Source of the DNA: Akkermansia muciniphila
GTDB lineage: Bacteria; Verrucomicrobiota; Verrucomicrobiia; Verrucomicrobiales; Akkermansiaceae
Length of the DNA stretch: 17,251 nucleotides
Direction of reading: 5' to 3'
NCBI GenBank assembly: GCA_943324575.2
Contig: CALPMD020000003.1
Span: 1 to 17,251, forward strand
Numbering within the stretch: position 1 is the first letter of the stretch; each line of letters starts with the position of its first letter. The notes beneath the pieces are model-generated. The model was given only the letters and a program-made list of their open reading frames with translations, was not told the origin of the DNA and ran no database searches. The translations under genes were made by a program, and so were the position numbers. Of this stretch, positions 1 through 8,081 are shown piece by piece.

Positions 1-731
1 ATCGCGAATCCTGGCCAATACATATCAGTCTCTCCTAGAAGTGACCACCGGAAGCCGTCGATCACTCCCGCCATCGGATTCAATGAATATAACAAGCGCC
101 ATTCTTGGGGAATCACGGTGCTACTGAACCCCACAGGTGATATATACAACCCGAATTGGATCGCGAATGGAACGATGAATCGAAAATCGCGATAGCGAAC
201 CATGAGCGCAGACATCCACAATCCCGTGCCAAATGCAGTTGCGAAGGCGACAATCACAAAGGCCGGAAGTATCGCAATCTTCAAACCAGGCATGTACCCA
301 TAGTACAGCATAAGTAATATCATCAATATCGCTGAAATAAGAAAATCAACGAAACTGGTGATTACGCTGCTGATGGGTATTACAAGTCGTGGAAAATAGA
401 CTTTTGAGATCATGCCTCCATTTGCTACAAGGCTATTACCGCTTTCTGTGAATGCGTTGGCGAAGAACTGCCATGGCAACATGCCACTGAAAACTAGTAT
501 GGGATATGGCACGCCAGCCGATGGCATTTTGGCTAATTTCCCAAAAATGAATGTCAGGACAAGCATCGTCATTATTGGGCGGATCACAGCCCATGCGACT
601 CCAATGATCGTTTGTTTATATCGGACAAGTATGTCTCTCCAAGCGAGGAAATACAACAATTCACGGTATTTCCAGAGGTCTTTCCAATATTGCTTCTCGA
701 TTCTTCCAGATTCTATGATGAGTTCAGGCAT
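1..731 (-). CDS. ABC-2 type polysaccharide exporter permease (Wzm-like), 3' truncated
   Basis: This is the membrane subunit of an ABC transporter that moves a lipid-linked polysaccharide or O-antigen across the inner membrane. The frame is open from the ATG at 731 to the window edge, giving 243 residues of a family usually about 270-280 long, so roughly 30 residues are missing. Visible hallmarks are the cytoplasmic N-terminal segment with WRDILVRYKQT (about 31-41), the P-Y-P-I-L-V-F-S-G turn (75-83), S-K-V-Y-F-P-R-L (109-116), the R-Y-R-D-F-R motif (179-184) and L-N-P-M-A-G (217-222). Around these lie about six hydrophobic segments (near 42-64, 77-95, 120-145, 152-176, 186-204). It is the last gene in the window; its ATPase partner (Wzt-like) would be expected just beyond position 1 but is not visible. 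The gap of 130 bases to the preceding glycosyltransferase is among the larger ones in the locus. Family assignment is secure; the glycan carried is unknown. Confidence 0.93.
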   Translation of the reverse strand, partial: MPELIIESGRIEKQYWKDLWKYRELLYFLAWRDILVRYKQTIIGVAWAVIRPIMTMLVLTFIFGKLAKMPSAGVPYPILVFSGMLPWQFFANAFTESGNSLVANGGMISKVYFPRLVIPISSVITSFVDFLISAILMILLMLYYGYMPGLKIAILPAFVIVAFATAFGTGLWMSALMVRYRDFRFIVPFAIQFGLYISPVGFSSTVIPQEWRLLYSLNPMAGVIDGFRWSLLGETDMYWPGFA

Positions 732-861
732 GGTATATCAAGGGTAAGTAAAAAAATTAATGGCCACACGGATCAATAATGTCAGTAGCGCAGTCCGAAC
801 GATCTCACATTGGAACAACCAGGTCATTATCATTCATATGCTGGAGATTTCATCCGCTGTA

Positions 862-1869
862 TCACATGCCCGTGAGACTGAGAATGGTTTGCCGCACCTG
901 TCGGAAATCGTGTATCGACGATTTAAGCTTATTGTGCTGCTCGACATCGAATGAATGCACAAGTGCGTAGGCACCCTCTGGATAAATCCGGGCCAGTCTC
1001 TCAAGGGTCTCCTGCAGTTCTCCGCTCATTAATTTGAAGTCCATGAGCGAACCTACACGATAGCAGGCGTGGTTTAGCTGGCGAGCATACAGGCTACTGA
1101 TGAGGCTGAACTCCCCGCGTAAGGAATCTGCATACGTTTCCAAGCAAGCGACATATGCACGAAGCGTCCGCGAGAATCCCATGGCCGTGGGAGCGGCGCG
1201 CGAGGCGCTTTCCGGGTTCTCATAGTAATAGTAGTAAGTCTCTGGTAATGTGATCACGCGGTGGGCGTTGGCAAAGCAGCCGATATTGACGATATAGTCC
1301 TCGCTTGCATCGACCCGTCTCTCCAAGCGCTTCAAGGCGAAAGGTCTAATCAGATCCGCGCGATACAGCTTGTTCCAAAGAACGCCCGATCCAAACTCGA
1401 GCTGGCAGAATCGCTCTAGTAGACGGTAATCAATGGCTTTGCGACGGCGGAAACGCACCTTATGACGGCCGCATTGGCCAATCCCATTTGCCAGTACAGC
1501 CCCGCAGACCACGATGTCTGCACCCGGAAAAGTCGTTGCTTCGTTGAGAAGCGCAGCGATCATTTTGGGATCGATCCAATCATCTGCATCTACAAATGCC
1601 AGATATTCACCCCCGGATTCCCTGACGCCACGTGCTCGCGCGGCATGTACGCCTACGTTTTCGAAGAGACGGATGACTTTGATTCGTGGATCTGAAACAG
1701 CGAGGTCATCGAGAATTGCCAGGGTGTCATCAGCCGAGCAATCGTTGACCACAATGACCTCAATCTCTCGATGGGTTTGTCGCAATATCGACTCGACACA
1801 ACGCCGGATCTGGCCTGCAGCGTTAAATGCTGGCACAATGATCGAGACGAGTGTGGGCAAAGCCAGCAT
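862..1869 (-). CDS. GT2 family glycosyltransferase
   Basis: A 335-residue GT-A fold enzyme that would transfer a sugar from a nucleotide donor to the growing lipid-linked glycan at the cytoplasmic face. The nucleotide-binding start V-S-I-I-V-P-A-F-N (8-16), the V-V-N-D-C-S-A-D-D-T segment (40-49) and the metal-binding D-A-D-D (94-97) are all present in the usual order. The C-terminal third (about 230-335) is not a recognisable conserved domain and probably sets acceptor specificity. The ATG at 1869 lies four bases after the stop of the upstream GT4 gene, so the two are very probably translated from one message. No Shine-Dalgarno sequence is visible before the start. Donor and acceptor cannot be told from sequence alone. 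Confidence 0.92.
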   Translation of the reverse strand: MLALPTLVSIIVPAFNAAGQIRRCVESILRQTHREIEVIVVNDCSADDTLAILDDLAVSDPRIKVIRLFENVGVHAARARGVRESGGEYLAFVDADDWIDPKMIAALLNEATTFPGADIVVCGAVLANGIGQCGRHKVRFRRRKAIDYRLLERFCQLEFGSGVLWNKLYRADLIRPFALKRLERRVDASEDYIVNIGCFANAHRVITLPETYYYYYENPESASRAAPTAMGFSRTLRAYVACLETYADSLRGEFSLISSLYARQLNHACYRVGSLMDFKLMSGELQETLERLARIYPEGAYALVHSFDVEQHNKLKSSIHDFRQVRQTILSLTGM

Positions 1870-1872
1870 TTT

Positions 1873-3084
1873 TTAGGACTTCAGAGCGATGAACTCCTCG
1901 GAGAAGTTCGTAGAATGTTCCGCCTCGGGCGCGGTCGCGGCTTGCAGTAGCAATTCACAAAACACGTGTACTGGGTCGCGGGGAATTCGATTTCGGATAC
2001 TCTCATACGCTGCTAGACCCATGTCGCGTAACCGATGCCGTTCTATCCAAGCTCGCTCCAGTGCCTCATCAACCGCGTCCACGGTGGGCCCCACCGCTAG
2101 AAATCCAGTGACCCCATCCTCCAGTTGTTCGGCATTCCCAGACACGTTGGTTACTAGACAGGGTCGCCCGTACAACATCGCCTCGGTAACTACGAGTGGA
2201 AGCCCCTCGTGACGTGAAGGTAAAATGAGCATCTCGTTTCGTTGCCAGATTTGATCCAGTTCGGAGACCTGGCCGCGGAAAGTGACTTGGGCATCTAGAC
2301 CAAGCATGCTCTTCGTGCGTGTCAGTGCCTGTTCTGAAAATCCGTTGCCATAGAGATTGAGGTGGACAGCGCGATCTCTCCAGCGAGCTCGGGAAAATGC
2401 GCGAAGCAAGAGATCAACCCCTTTATGCCCCGGCTCAAGCCGACCGACAAAGGCCCATTCTGCGCGTTCTGTATCCGCAGGCCAGGTAAACGGGGTCTCC
2501 CATGAAGCGTTATTTGGATTGACGACGACCTGAAATTTTGGGTCGTCGAAGCCAAGCTGGCAGACCGTGCTTTCACGGTTAGCACGACTCACAAAAAATG
2601 CGGCTTCCGCACCCTGGTAGATTGCACGCCACTCTGCCACTTCAGTGTCACGTGGCCACGTCGCTTCGCTCACACTTTGGATGATAAGCACATATTTTTG
2701 ACCCCGCTGTTGGCAGGTTCTTACGGGATCACTCGGAAAGCTGTTTCCGCCACTGGAAAACACGACCAGATCAGCATCACGGACAGCGTATGCCATCGTG
2801 TGGATTGGTGGGAAGCACCCGATTAATTGGATCACCCGGTTAATTCCCTGCGTGCACCACGAACGCAGAAACGTGTAGCGCCCGCCCCAGAATGACACTT
2901 CCACGCCGAGATTCTGCAGCTCGCTGACGCGAGGGTGGCGGATGGCTTCTGGCCACCACTTCATGGAAACAGAAACTTGCGCCTTATGTTGCTGGAGCCA
3001 AAGCGCAGCCTTGGAGTAGAGTTCCTCACTGCCCCCCCAGGGGCTGCGCCGGAGAAAGCTGACGAAATGGATGTGCCTTCCCAT
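1873..3084 (-). CDS. GT4 family glycosyltransferase
   Basis: A retaining GT-B fold glycosyltransferase of about 403 residues. The N-terminal acceptor domain opens with H-I-H-F-V-S-F and a glycine-rich loop P-W-G-G-S-E. The C-terminal donor domain has F-V-G-R-L-E-P-G-H-K-G, then the E-x7-E motif E-G-L-P-L-V-V-T-E and a downstream N-A-E-Q-L-E-D-G-V-T-G-F. I chose the ATG at 3084 because it puts the family start (M-x3-IHF) at the N-terminus. An in-frame GTG at 3123 adds 13 residues and would make a 4-base GTGA overlap with the upstream GT2 stop, the arrangement seen at three other junctions here, so it is a real alternative. Neither start has a Shine-Dalgarno sequence. A run of seven C (top strand, about 3032-3038) falls in the glycine-rich loop. 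Substrate unknown. Confidence 0.92.
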   Translation of the reverse strand: MGRHIHFVSFLRRSPWGGSEELYSKAALWLQQHKAQVSVSMKWWPEAIRHPRVSELQNLGVEVSFWGGRYTFLRSWCTQGINRVIQLIGCFPPIHTMAYAVRDADLVVFSSGGNSFPSDPVRTCQQRGQKYVLIIQSVSEATWPRDTEVAEWRAIYQGAEAAFFVSRANRESTVCQLGFDDPKFQVVVNPNNASWETPFTWPADTERAEWAFVGRLEPGHKGVDLLLRAFSRARWRDRAVHLNLYGNGFSEQALTRTKSMLGLDAQVTFRGQVSELDQIWQRNEMLILPSRHEGLPLVVTEAMLYGRPCLVTNVSGNAEQLEDGVTGFLAVGPTVDAVDEALERAWIERHRLRDMGLAAYESIRNRIPRDPVHVFCELLLQAATAPEAEHSTNFSEEFIALKS

Positions 3085-3119
3085 GCAAGCTTGATTCAAG
3101 AAGTGGTTAAATGAGGTGA

Positions 3120-4100
3120 TCACATGCTGTAGCGGTAGAACTCTTTCTGGAGCGCGCGAACGCGAACTGCAGGATAGATGCGCTTCAGCCCGAAAGTCAC
3201 ACTGCTGGATGCCGTTCGCAGCAAGTTGCGGGCCGCCCCTGGTGGCCGTTTCAGTCCCACAGTTACAAGCGGAAGCCAGAACCAGAGAAGCAGCGCGGTA
3301 AGCGGCACCCGTTCTGACTCATAGCTGCGGTATATCTCGTGAATCTCCTGAATGATTTTGGACTGTCCGACCAGCGACTTGTTGTCACCGGTGAAGCGAT
3401 TGCTACTTAGAGTTTTATCGATGGCTTTCCAACGGGCACCGCAGGCCTGGAGTCGGCACCAGAGCTCACGATCCATGCAATAGTGCAATTCGCGACGGAG
3501 AACTTGTTCCCGCTTCACTGCCGCTCTCCGGAAGAAGCAGCTAGGCTGCCAAACGCCGAATAGATAAGGCATCGTTTGGATCGACTCCACCGACGAACGA
3601 AGCACTCCATTTTTCTCCGGGCTATCCTCATAGGTGCAGAGACAATGCCCGACGACGACATCACATTCGGGCTCTTTAGCGAATGCTTTGGCCACATTCC
3701 AGAGTGCTCCCGGCATTAGGAGGTCGTCACTGCAGAGCCAGTGGATGATCTCTCCTGTGCTGCGATCAAATCCTTTGTTAATCGCGTCAGATTGGCCCCC
3801 GTCCGGCTCGCTGACCCACCCCGTGAGCCACGTTTCATATTTTTGAATGATCTCCACGGAGTGATCCGTGCTGCCGCCGTCCATAATCGTAAGTTCCAGG
3901 TTGGGATACCCTTGGAGAAGAACGGAGCGGATCGCTTCTTCGATATATCGACCTTGATTGAAGCTCGGAATCACAATGCTGATCCGCGGTGGCACCCGCT
4001 CGCTAGTAGCCTCTTCCATTAACATAGTCGGCACTTCGGTCCATGGCCAACCAGACTCTCTATGAGGGGGGATGGGAAGAGATGAGAGGAGCGAATTCAT
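3120..4100 (-). CDS. GT2 family glycosyltransferase
   Basis: A 326-residue inverting glycosyltransferase of the group typified by the motif S-E-P-D-G-G-Q-S-D-A-I-N-K-G (97-110). It also carries P-R-I-S-I-V-I-P-S-F-N-Q-G (38-50), I-M-D-G-G-S-T-D (72-79) and S-D-D (124-126) in place of a canonical DxD. The N-terminal G-W-P-W-T (17-21) recurs in this family as I remember it, which supports the long ATG start at 4100 over the internal Met at 26 or 28. A hydrophobic stretch near 266-278 could associate with the membrane. The gene precedes a GT4 gene, with its TGA overlapping the alternative GTG start of that gene. It is separated by 68 bases from the upstream GT4. Sugar specificity cannot be assigned. 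Confidence 0.92.
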   Translation of the reverse strand: MNSLLSSLPIPPHRESGWPWTEVPTMLMEEATSERVPPRISIVIPSFNQGRYIEEAIRSVLLQGYPNLELTIMDGGSTDHSVEIIQKYETWLTGWVSEPDGGQSDAINKGFDRSTGEIIHWLCSDDLLMPGALWNVAKAFAKEPECDVVVGHCLCTYEDSPEKNGVLRSSVESIQTMPYLFGVWQPSCFFRRAAVKREQVLRRELHYCMDRELWCRLQACGARWKAIDKTLSSNRFTGDNKSLVGQSKIIQEIHEIYRSYESERVPLTALLLWFWLPLVTVGLKRPPGAARNLLRTASSSVTFGLKRIYPAVRVRALQKEFYRYSM

Positions 4101-4168
4101 GGATGATAAAAACGTCTTTTAGCAGTGGTTCATTACTTTGCCATCGTTAAAGTGAGCGAGTATTCCGC

Positions 4169-5356
4169 TCAGTTTCGGGCGTGCCCTTCGATGACATTAA
4201 GCAGCACTTGTTCTAATTTTTCGACTTGGGTTGTGGTATCGAAATGGACGAGCATCCGTTGGCGCCCATTGTCACCCATCCTTGCACGAAGCTGGGCATC
4301 GCGACCAAGCTGAACCATTGCCTCCGCCATGGCCGCCTCGTCTTTCTGCGGGATTATAATGCCCGTCTCTCCGTCAACGACCTGGTCCATCAGCCCGCCA
4401 CACGCGGATACAATGACAGGAAGTCCGATGGATGACGCCTCGGCAACCGCGACTCCGAACCCCTCGAACCACCCACTCGAATGATCCAAAGAATGTTGGA
4501 GAAAAACATCCGATTTTTTGAGAAGGCTCCGGACCTCTTCTTCAGAGCGCGATCCGGCAAAATGAACGCTGGCCGAAATGCCTAACTCCCGCACGAGAGC
4601 CTCCAAGCTGTCTCGCACGTCACCATCGCCAACAACGATAAGCTTTGATTCGGCTAATTTTTCAGCCGCTAGTGCAAACGCGCCGATGCAGTGAGCAACT
4701 CCTTTGCTCTCCACGAGCCGACTCACGCAGATGTACGTAGTGCCCATCGGATCGGGACAACGGCGGGACAGCGGGAAACAAGCGCTGGGTGCTCCGCAGG
4801 GTATTAGATGAAGGCGATCCGCCGGGACTCCGAGGTCGCGAAGGCGCTGCATTTGCTGCGACCCAACACAAACGACGGCCGCAAACCGAGGAAGCATTTT
4901 CTTCAGGCTCCAACGGTACCAACGATTGTTCAGGCCGGATGAGATATCCTGACCATGAAAATGAGCGACTATTGGAATATCTGCCGCCTCGCAAGCCGGG
5001 AGAAGGCGCAGCGCACTCTGCCCAAAGTGGCAAAGCACGGCTGAAACCTGATTTTGGTGCAGCACTTCGACTATCCGGTTCTTCTCTGTCCCCTGGGTTC
5101 CGAAAAAATTCCCCGAAACCAGATTCCTCAACCTCCATAACCAGCGCCCGTGCCCTAACTGCGGATCCTCGGGTGTGCCTGCGAGGTGTACCGAGATGTC
5201 CCCCGTCGGGTAATTGGCTGCATTTTTTCGGGTCCACGTAAATACGATCGGCTGCGTATGCGAAAACAGCATGAGCTGTCGCCAAACCCACACCTCGCTC
5301 GGCTCACCTAACCAGCGGGTGACAACGCATACCGTCCTTTTTCCCCCATTCGTCAT
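4169..5356 (-). CDS. GT4 family glycosyltransferase
   Basis: A 395-residue GT-B enzyme. The N-terminal half contains the H-F-H-G-Q-D segment (132-137) common in GT4 acceptor domains. The donor half has C-V-S-R-L-V-E-S-K-G (210-219), V-V-G-D-G (241-245), the E-x7-E motif E-G-F-G-V-A-V-A-E (298-306), and G-L-P-V-I-V-S-A-C-G-G followed by D-G-E-T-G (328-332). All key elements look intact. Its ATG at 5356 overlaps the TGA of the upstream polymerase gene by four bases (ATGA), so translation is probably coupled. It is also the only gene here with a convincing Shine-Dalgarno sequence (AAGGA, eight bases before the ATG). It probably adds one sugar to the lipid-linked repeat unit; which one is unknown. 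Confidence 0.93.
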   Translation of the reverse strand: MTNGGKRTVCVVTRWLGEPSEVWVWRQLMLFSHTQPIVFTWTRKNAANYPTGDISVHLAGTPEDPQLGHGRWLWRLRNLVSGNFFGTQGTEKNRIVEVLHQNQVSAVLCHFGQSALRLLPACEAADIPIVAHFHGQDISSGLNNRWYRWSLKKMLPRFAAVVCVGSQQMQRLRDLGVPADRLHLIPCGAPSACFPLSRRCPDPMGTTYICVSRLVESKGVAHCIGAFALAAEKLAESKLIVVGDGDVRDSLEALVRELGISASVHFAGSRSEEEVRSLLKKSDVFLQHSLDHSSGWFEGFGVAVAEASSIGLPVIVSACGGLMDQVVDGETGIIIPQKDEAAMAEAMVQLGRDAQLRARMGDNGRQRMLVHFDTTTQVEKLEQVLLNVIEGHARN

Positions 5357-6684
5357 CGGCAGTATCCTTCGGATAATTCCTCGCTGCCCTCGTCATTCGA
5401 GACCTCCCATCCATCTCCATCGGCCAGTGAAGGGGCACTCCCCAGCATGCAGAACGATCCCATCGCGGCGATTGGGAACCAGAAGAAGAAAAGAGACTGC
5501 CCAAAATAGCTCACCGAGACGCCGGAAGCCACCAGCGCGAAAAGACTCGATCCCATGCACCAAAACACAAATTGATGCTGCGCCGACACCTCAGTTCGGG
5601 CGGAAATCCTGCCCACGCTTCGAAAAGTCAGCCAAATCATCACGATCAAAAGCCCGACACTGACTAAGCCGCCCGCCACGCCGAAGGCAATGTATTGATT
5701 CGTGATGTCCGTATGCATATCAGAGATTCTTCCTTGATTTGGCATCCAGTGAACGGTTCGGTCGGTGCCGAATAACCACCATTCATCGAGGTGTCTCAGC
5801 GTCTGCTGAATCAGATAAGATCGGTGCCAAGCGGAACTGGCTCCCGTAAGGTCGATACTAGAGATCAGGAAGTATGCCGGGCGATTCATCACGAGCTCAA
5901 GAAGCAGGTAGATAAGCACTGCCGCTATTTGCATGAAACGGACTAAGGGACGGCATTTCCAAAGACAGAGCGCGAGTACGGCAAATCCCGTGCTCATGAT
6001 GGGTCCGCTTGACGCGCTGGCAAAAACCATGACCAGACAGGATATTGCTCCGATTATCGCAGCCACTCGGTTGCGGTTCCATATAGCGACCGCAAAGGGA
6101 AAACAGGCTGCTCCGACCGTACCAGCCAAGATCGCGTGGTTGAAAGGCCCTTGGGCCCGGAATCGACCGTTACGAAATAGCGGCGATTCTGGCACTCCGC
6201 CGAATATCGAGAATACATTCCAATGGAGCGCCTGCTCGACAAACATGAAAACGGCTACCGGAGCGAGAATCAGACAGAGGGCGGTCAGGATGTCGACCAA
6301 CTCATCAGGAGCGAGACAAAATGACCGGATCATGAAGTAAAAACCGATTGTATTGAGGAGTACACCACAGGTGTATATCGGCCCGCTGCCGGGAGCCCAC
6401 TCGTGGAAGAAACTTGCAAAAAACAACCAACACGCCCACAGCACCATGAGCTTGTCCATCAGATTGAAGCCTCCGGCAATTTTCTCCCCCCGTATCGCAA
6501 GGCGAAGCAGTCCGACGATGACTAGCATACGAATGATCGGCAGGTTTAACTCAGCGATTACCAAGCCCTGTCCCACAGTCATGTAGCAGCAGCCAATGAG
6601 GAAGAGGATCACCGCCAACTTCCGCGGAGCTGCCCAGATTCCTGCGGCCGTAGCGATGAAGAAAATGAGGGCGAAAGCGTTCAT
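5353..6684 (-). CDS. O-antigen polymerase/ligase-like membrane protein (Wzy/WaaL-type)
   Basis: A 443-residue multi-pass inner-membrane protein with about ten to twelve hydrophobic segments. It would join lipid-linked repeat units on the periplasmic side, or ligate a glycan to an acceptor. Support comes from the hydrophobic profile and a large central periplasmic-type loop with R-F-R-A-Q-G-P-F-N-H (174-183). Also present are the A-S-A-S-S-G-P segment (222-228) and the later H-T-D-I-T-N-Q-Y (324-331), all characteristic of the O-antigen ligase/polymerase superfamily. The last about 25 residues form an acidic, soluble tail. The start ATG overlaps the upstream GT4 stop by four bases, and the stop overlaps the next GT4 start by four, so it sits in a coupled GT4-Wzy-GT4 block. 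With an initiating transferase and a chain-length protein upstream, polymerase is more likely than ligase, but sequence alone cannot separate them. Confidence 0.85.
   Translation of the reverse strand: MNAFALIFFIATAAGIWAAPRKLAVILFLIGCCYMTVGQGLVIAELNLPIIRMLVIVGLLRLAIRGEKIAGGFNLMDKLMVLWACWLFFASFFHEWAPGSGPIYTCGVLLNTIGFYFMIRSFCLAPDELVDILTALCLILAPVAVFMFVEQALHWNVFSIFGGVPESPLFRNGRFRAQGPFNHAILAGTVGAACFPFAVAIWNRNRVAAIIGAISCLVMVFASASSGPIMSTGFAVLALCLWKCRPLVRFMQIAAVLIYLLLELVMNRPAYFLISSIDLTGASSAWHRSYLIQQTLRHLDEWWLFGTDRTVHWMPNQGRISDMHTDITNQYIAFGVAGGLVSVGLLIVMIWLTFRSVGRISARTEVSAQHQFVFWCMGSSLFALVASGVSVSYFGQSLFFFWFPIAAMGSFCMLGSAPSLADGDGWEVSNDEGSEELSEGYCR
5365..5369 (-). promoter_or_regulatory. Shine-Dalgarno site for the GT4 gene at 4169-5356
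   Basis: On the minus strand AAGGA sits eight bases before the ATG at 5356, inside the 3' end of the polymerase gene. It supports that start and is the only clear Shine-Dalgarno match I found before any gene of the window, so this coupled start may reinitiate more strongly than the others. Confidence 0.6.
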
Positions 6685-8009
6685 AGCGTATCAATATGTG
6701 TTTCAAATCCTGTGGCGTGACTCCCGCCCGATACGGCTTTGACTTCGGTCAAGAATCTCACCAGTTCACCCGTGAGATTTTTTCGATCATAGCGGTGAAT
6801 GCGTGCCGGTGAGCGGGAGTAGGAAATGGAACCATTTTGCCACTGCGCAAAAAAATGAAGGATGCCTGCTTCAATCCCCTCCGCATCGCCAGGATCCGTA
6901 AGCCAGCAGTTTCCCGCCGCTTCGACAAAGTCGCGGGCATCTCCGGGAGGGAGCGCACCTAGCACGGGGATTCCACTGGCGATATATTCGTAAGTCTTGC
7001 CTGGGACGATCGAAGACTTCTCCGTGCCACACCGTTCATGCAGCGGCAGAAACAACAGGTCAGCGGAGCGGACGTAGTCGGCGCTCTTCTGATGGTCGAC
7101 ATATCCGGTAATTTGTATCCAATCACCAACCGGGCTTCCTTCTATCATCTTCAAATCCGCTTCTCCCATCACTCCCGCGAACACCACATCGATCTGAGCC
7201 ACGATCCATGGATATTTTTCGCGCAGGGCCACGAGGGCTTGGATAAGGTAGTATGGTGAACGCGGGAGCAACCTGACTCCAGGCGTACACCTCCGGAGAA
7301 TGCGATAACTCAACGCGTGTGCGCGCTGATGAAGGCCCAATTTCGAGTGAAAGGTCCCTGAATGGACGATGCGAAAACGTCCAGAGCGATTTTTGCTGAG
7401 TGCGGTGGAAAAATCCTCCGGGTCAAATCCGTTGGTGATCGATGTCACTGAGCGGCCCCGAAAGCTTGGAAATGCCTCTAGCAGGATCTTCATAGCAAAC
7501 GGTGTGTTCATGATAATTCCAGAGGCAGTGGCAAGATCCCGCTTCATTTTCCAGCGCTGAGCTAGGCGATGGAATAAAGATTTATAGACTTGGAATTCAT
7601 CCAGTGCCCATGGGTCCCGAAGGTCAGCCACCCATGGGATTCCTGACTCGGCGGAAAGCCGCGCCGCGACTTCGGCATCCTCGAACGGAGAGAGTGTTAC
7701 CAGGATCAGGTCTGGCTTTTCGTCAGCGATCGCCTGCCTTCCCATGATCAATAGTGCTTTGACCCTCGAATGATCGAAAATATGTGTGGCTGTGTCAGTC
7801 ACGCGATACTCGCGCACAATCGATGGGATGTCTCCAAGGAAGGAAAGGTCTTCGGGAGACCAGCGTTCGTCCAGGTTACTCTGGCCAGTCAGCACGCAAA
7901 CACTCACTCCAAAAGTGGGGAGATATTTGATGAACTTCGTGGTTCGCTGGACTCCTGATCCACCGCATGGAGGGTAGAAGTGAGCGATGTAAAGGAGCTT
8001 CATCGCCAT
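6681..8009 (-). CDS. GT4-like glycosyltransferase
   Basis: A 442-residue GT-B protein of the subgroup that starts with L-Y-I-A-H-F-Y-P-P-C-G-G-S-G-V-Q-R (6-22). It has W-V-A-D-L-R-D-P-W (126-134), I-T-N-G-F-D-P-E-D-F (191-200), V-H-S-G-T-F (215-220) and a C-terminal donor-site segment P-G-K-T-Y-E-Y-I-A-S-G-I-P-V-L (336-350). The first Glu of the classical E-x7-E pair is replaced by a Ser, while the second Glu (341) is kept; this matches other members of the subgroup and does not by itself mean loss of activity. The ATG at 8009 and a second Met two codons later are equally plausible starts. The TGA overlaps the polymerase start by four bases. A gap of 72 bases separates it from the upstream GT4. 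Substrate unknown. Confidence 0.9.
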   Translation of the reverse strand: MAMKLLYIAHFYPPCGGSGVQRTTKFIKYLPTFGVSVCVLTGQSNLDERWSPEDLSFLGDIPSIVREYRVTDTATHIFDHSRVKALLIMGRQAIADEKPDLILVTLSPFEDAEVAARLSAESGIPWVADLRDPWALDEFQVYKSLFHRLAQRWKMKRDLATASGIIMNTPFAMKILLEAFPSFRGRSVTSITNGFDPEDFSTALSKNRSGRFRIVHSGTFHSKLGLHQRAHALSYRILRRCTPGVRLLPRSPYYLIQALVALREKYPWIVAQIDVVFAGVMGEADLKMIEGSPVGDWIQITGYVDHQKSADYVRSADLLFLPLHERCGTEKSSIVPGKTYEYIASGIPVLGALPPGDARDFVEAAGNCWLTDPGDAEGIEAGILHFFAQWQNGSISYSRSPARIHRYDRKNLTGELVRFLTEVKAVSGGSHATGFETHIDTL

Positions 8010-8081
8010 TGAATCGTCAATTGCTGGTATCGCATGTTCACGAGCAGATGGCCAGCCTCATTCAACGTGCTAAATACCGCC

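Noticed and set aside
732..861. Possible promoter for the ABC permease in the 130-base gap
   Set aside because: The best pair on the minus strand (TTGATC and TTTTAC, 17 apart) matches only four and three of six consensus bases, too weak to list.
412..970. Plus-strand open frames over the permease gene and the gap after it
   Set aside because: The minus-strand permease frame carries clear family motifs through 731; the plus-strand frames overlap one another and have no motif.
4662..5291. A 209-codon minus-strand open frame
   Set aside because: It lies wholly inside the GT4 gene in another frame, is rich in Arg, Ser and Pro as shadow frames are, and shows no recognisable motif.
4789..5663. 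Two overlapping plus-strand open frames of about 150 codons
   Set aside because: Both are antisense to well-supported GT4 and polymerase genes and have low-complexity, Arg/Pro/Ser-rich translations.
6681..8009. Inactive glycosyltransferase because the first Glu of E-x7-E is missing
   Set aside because: The P-G-K-T-Y-E-Y form of the donor site is shared by other members of this GT4 subgroup, and the rest of the protein looks intact.
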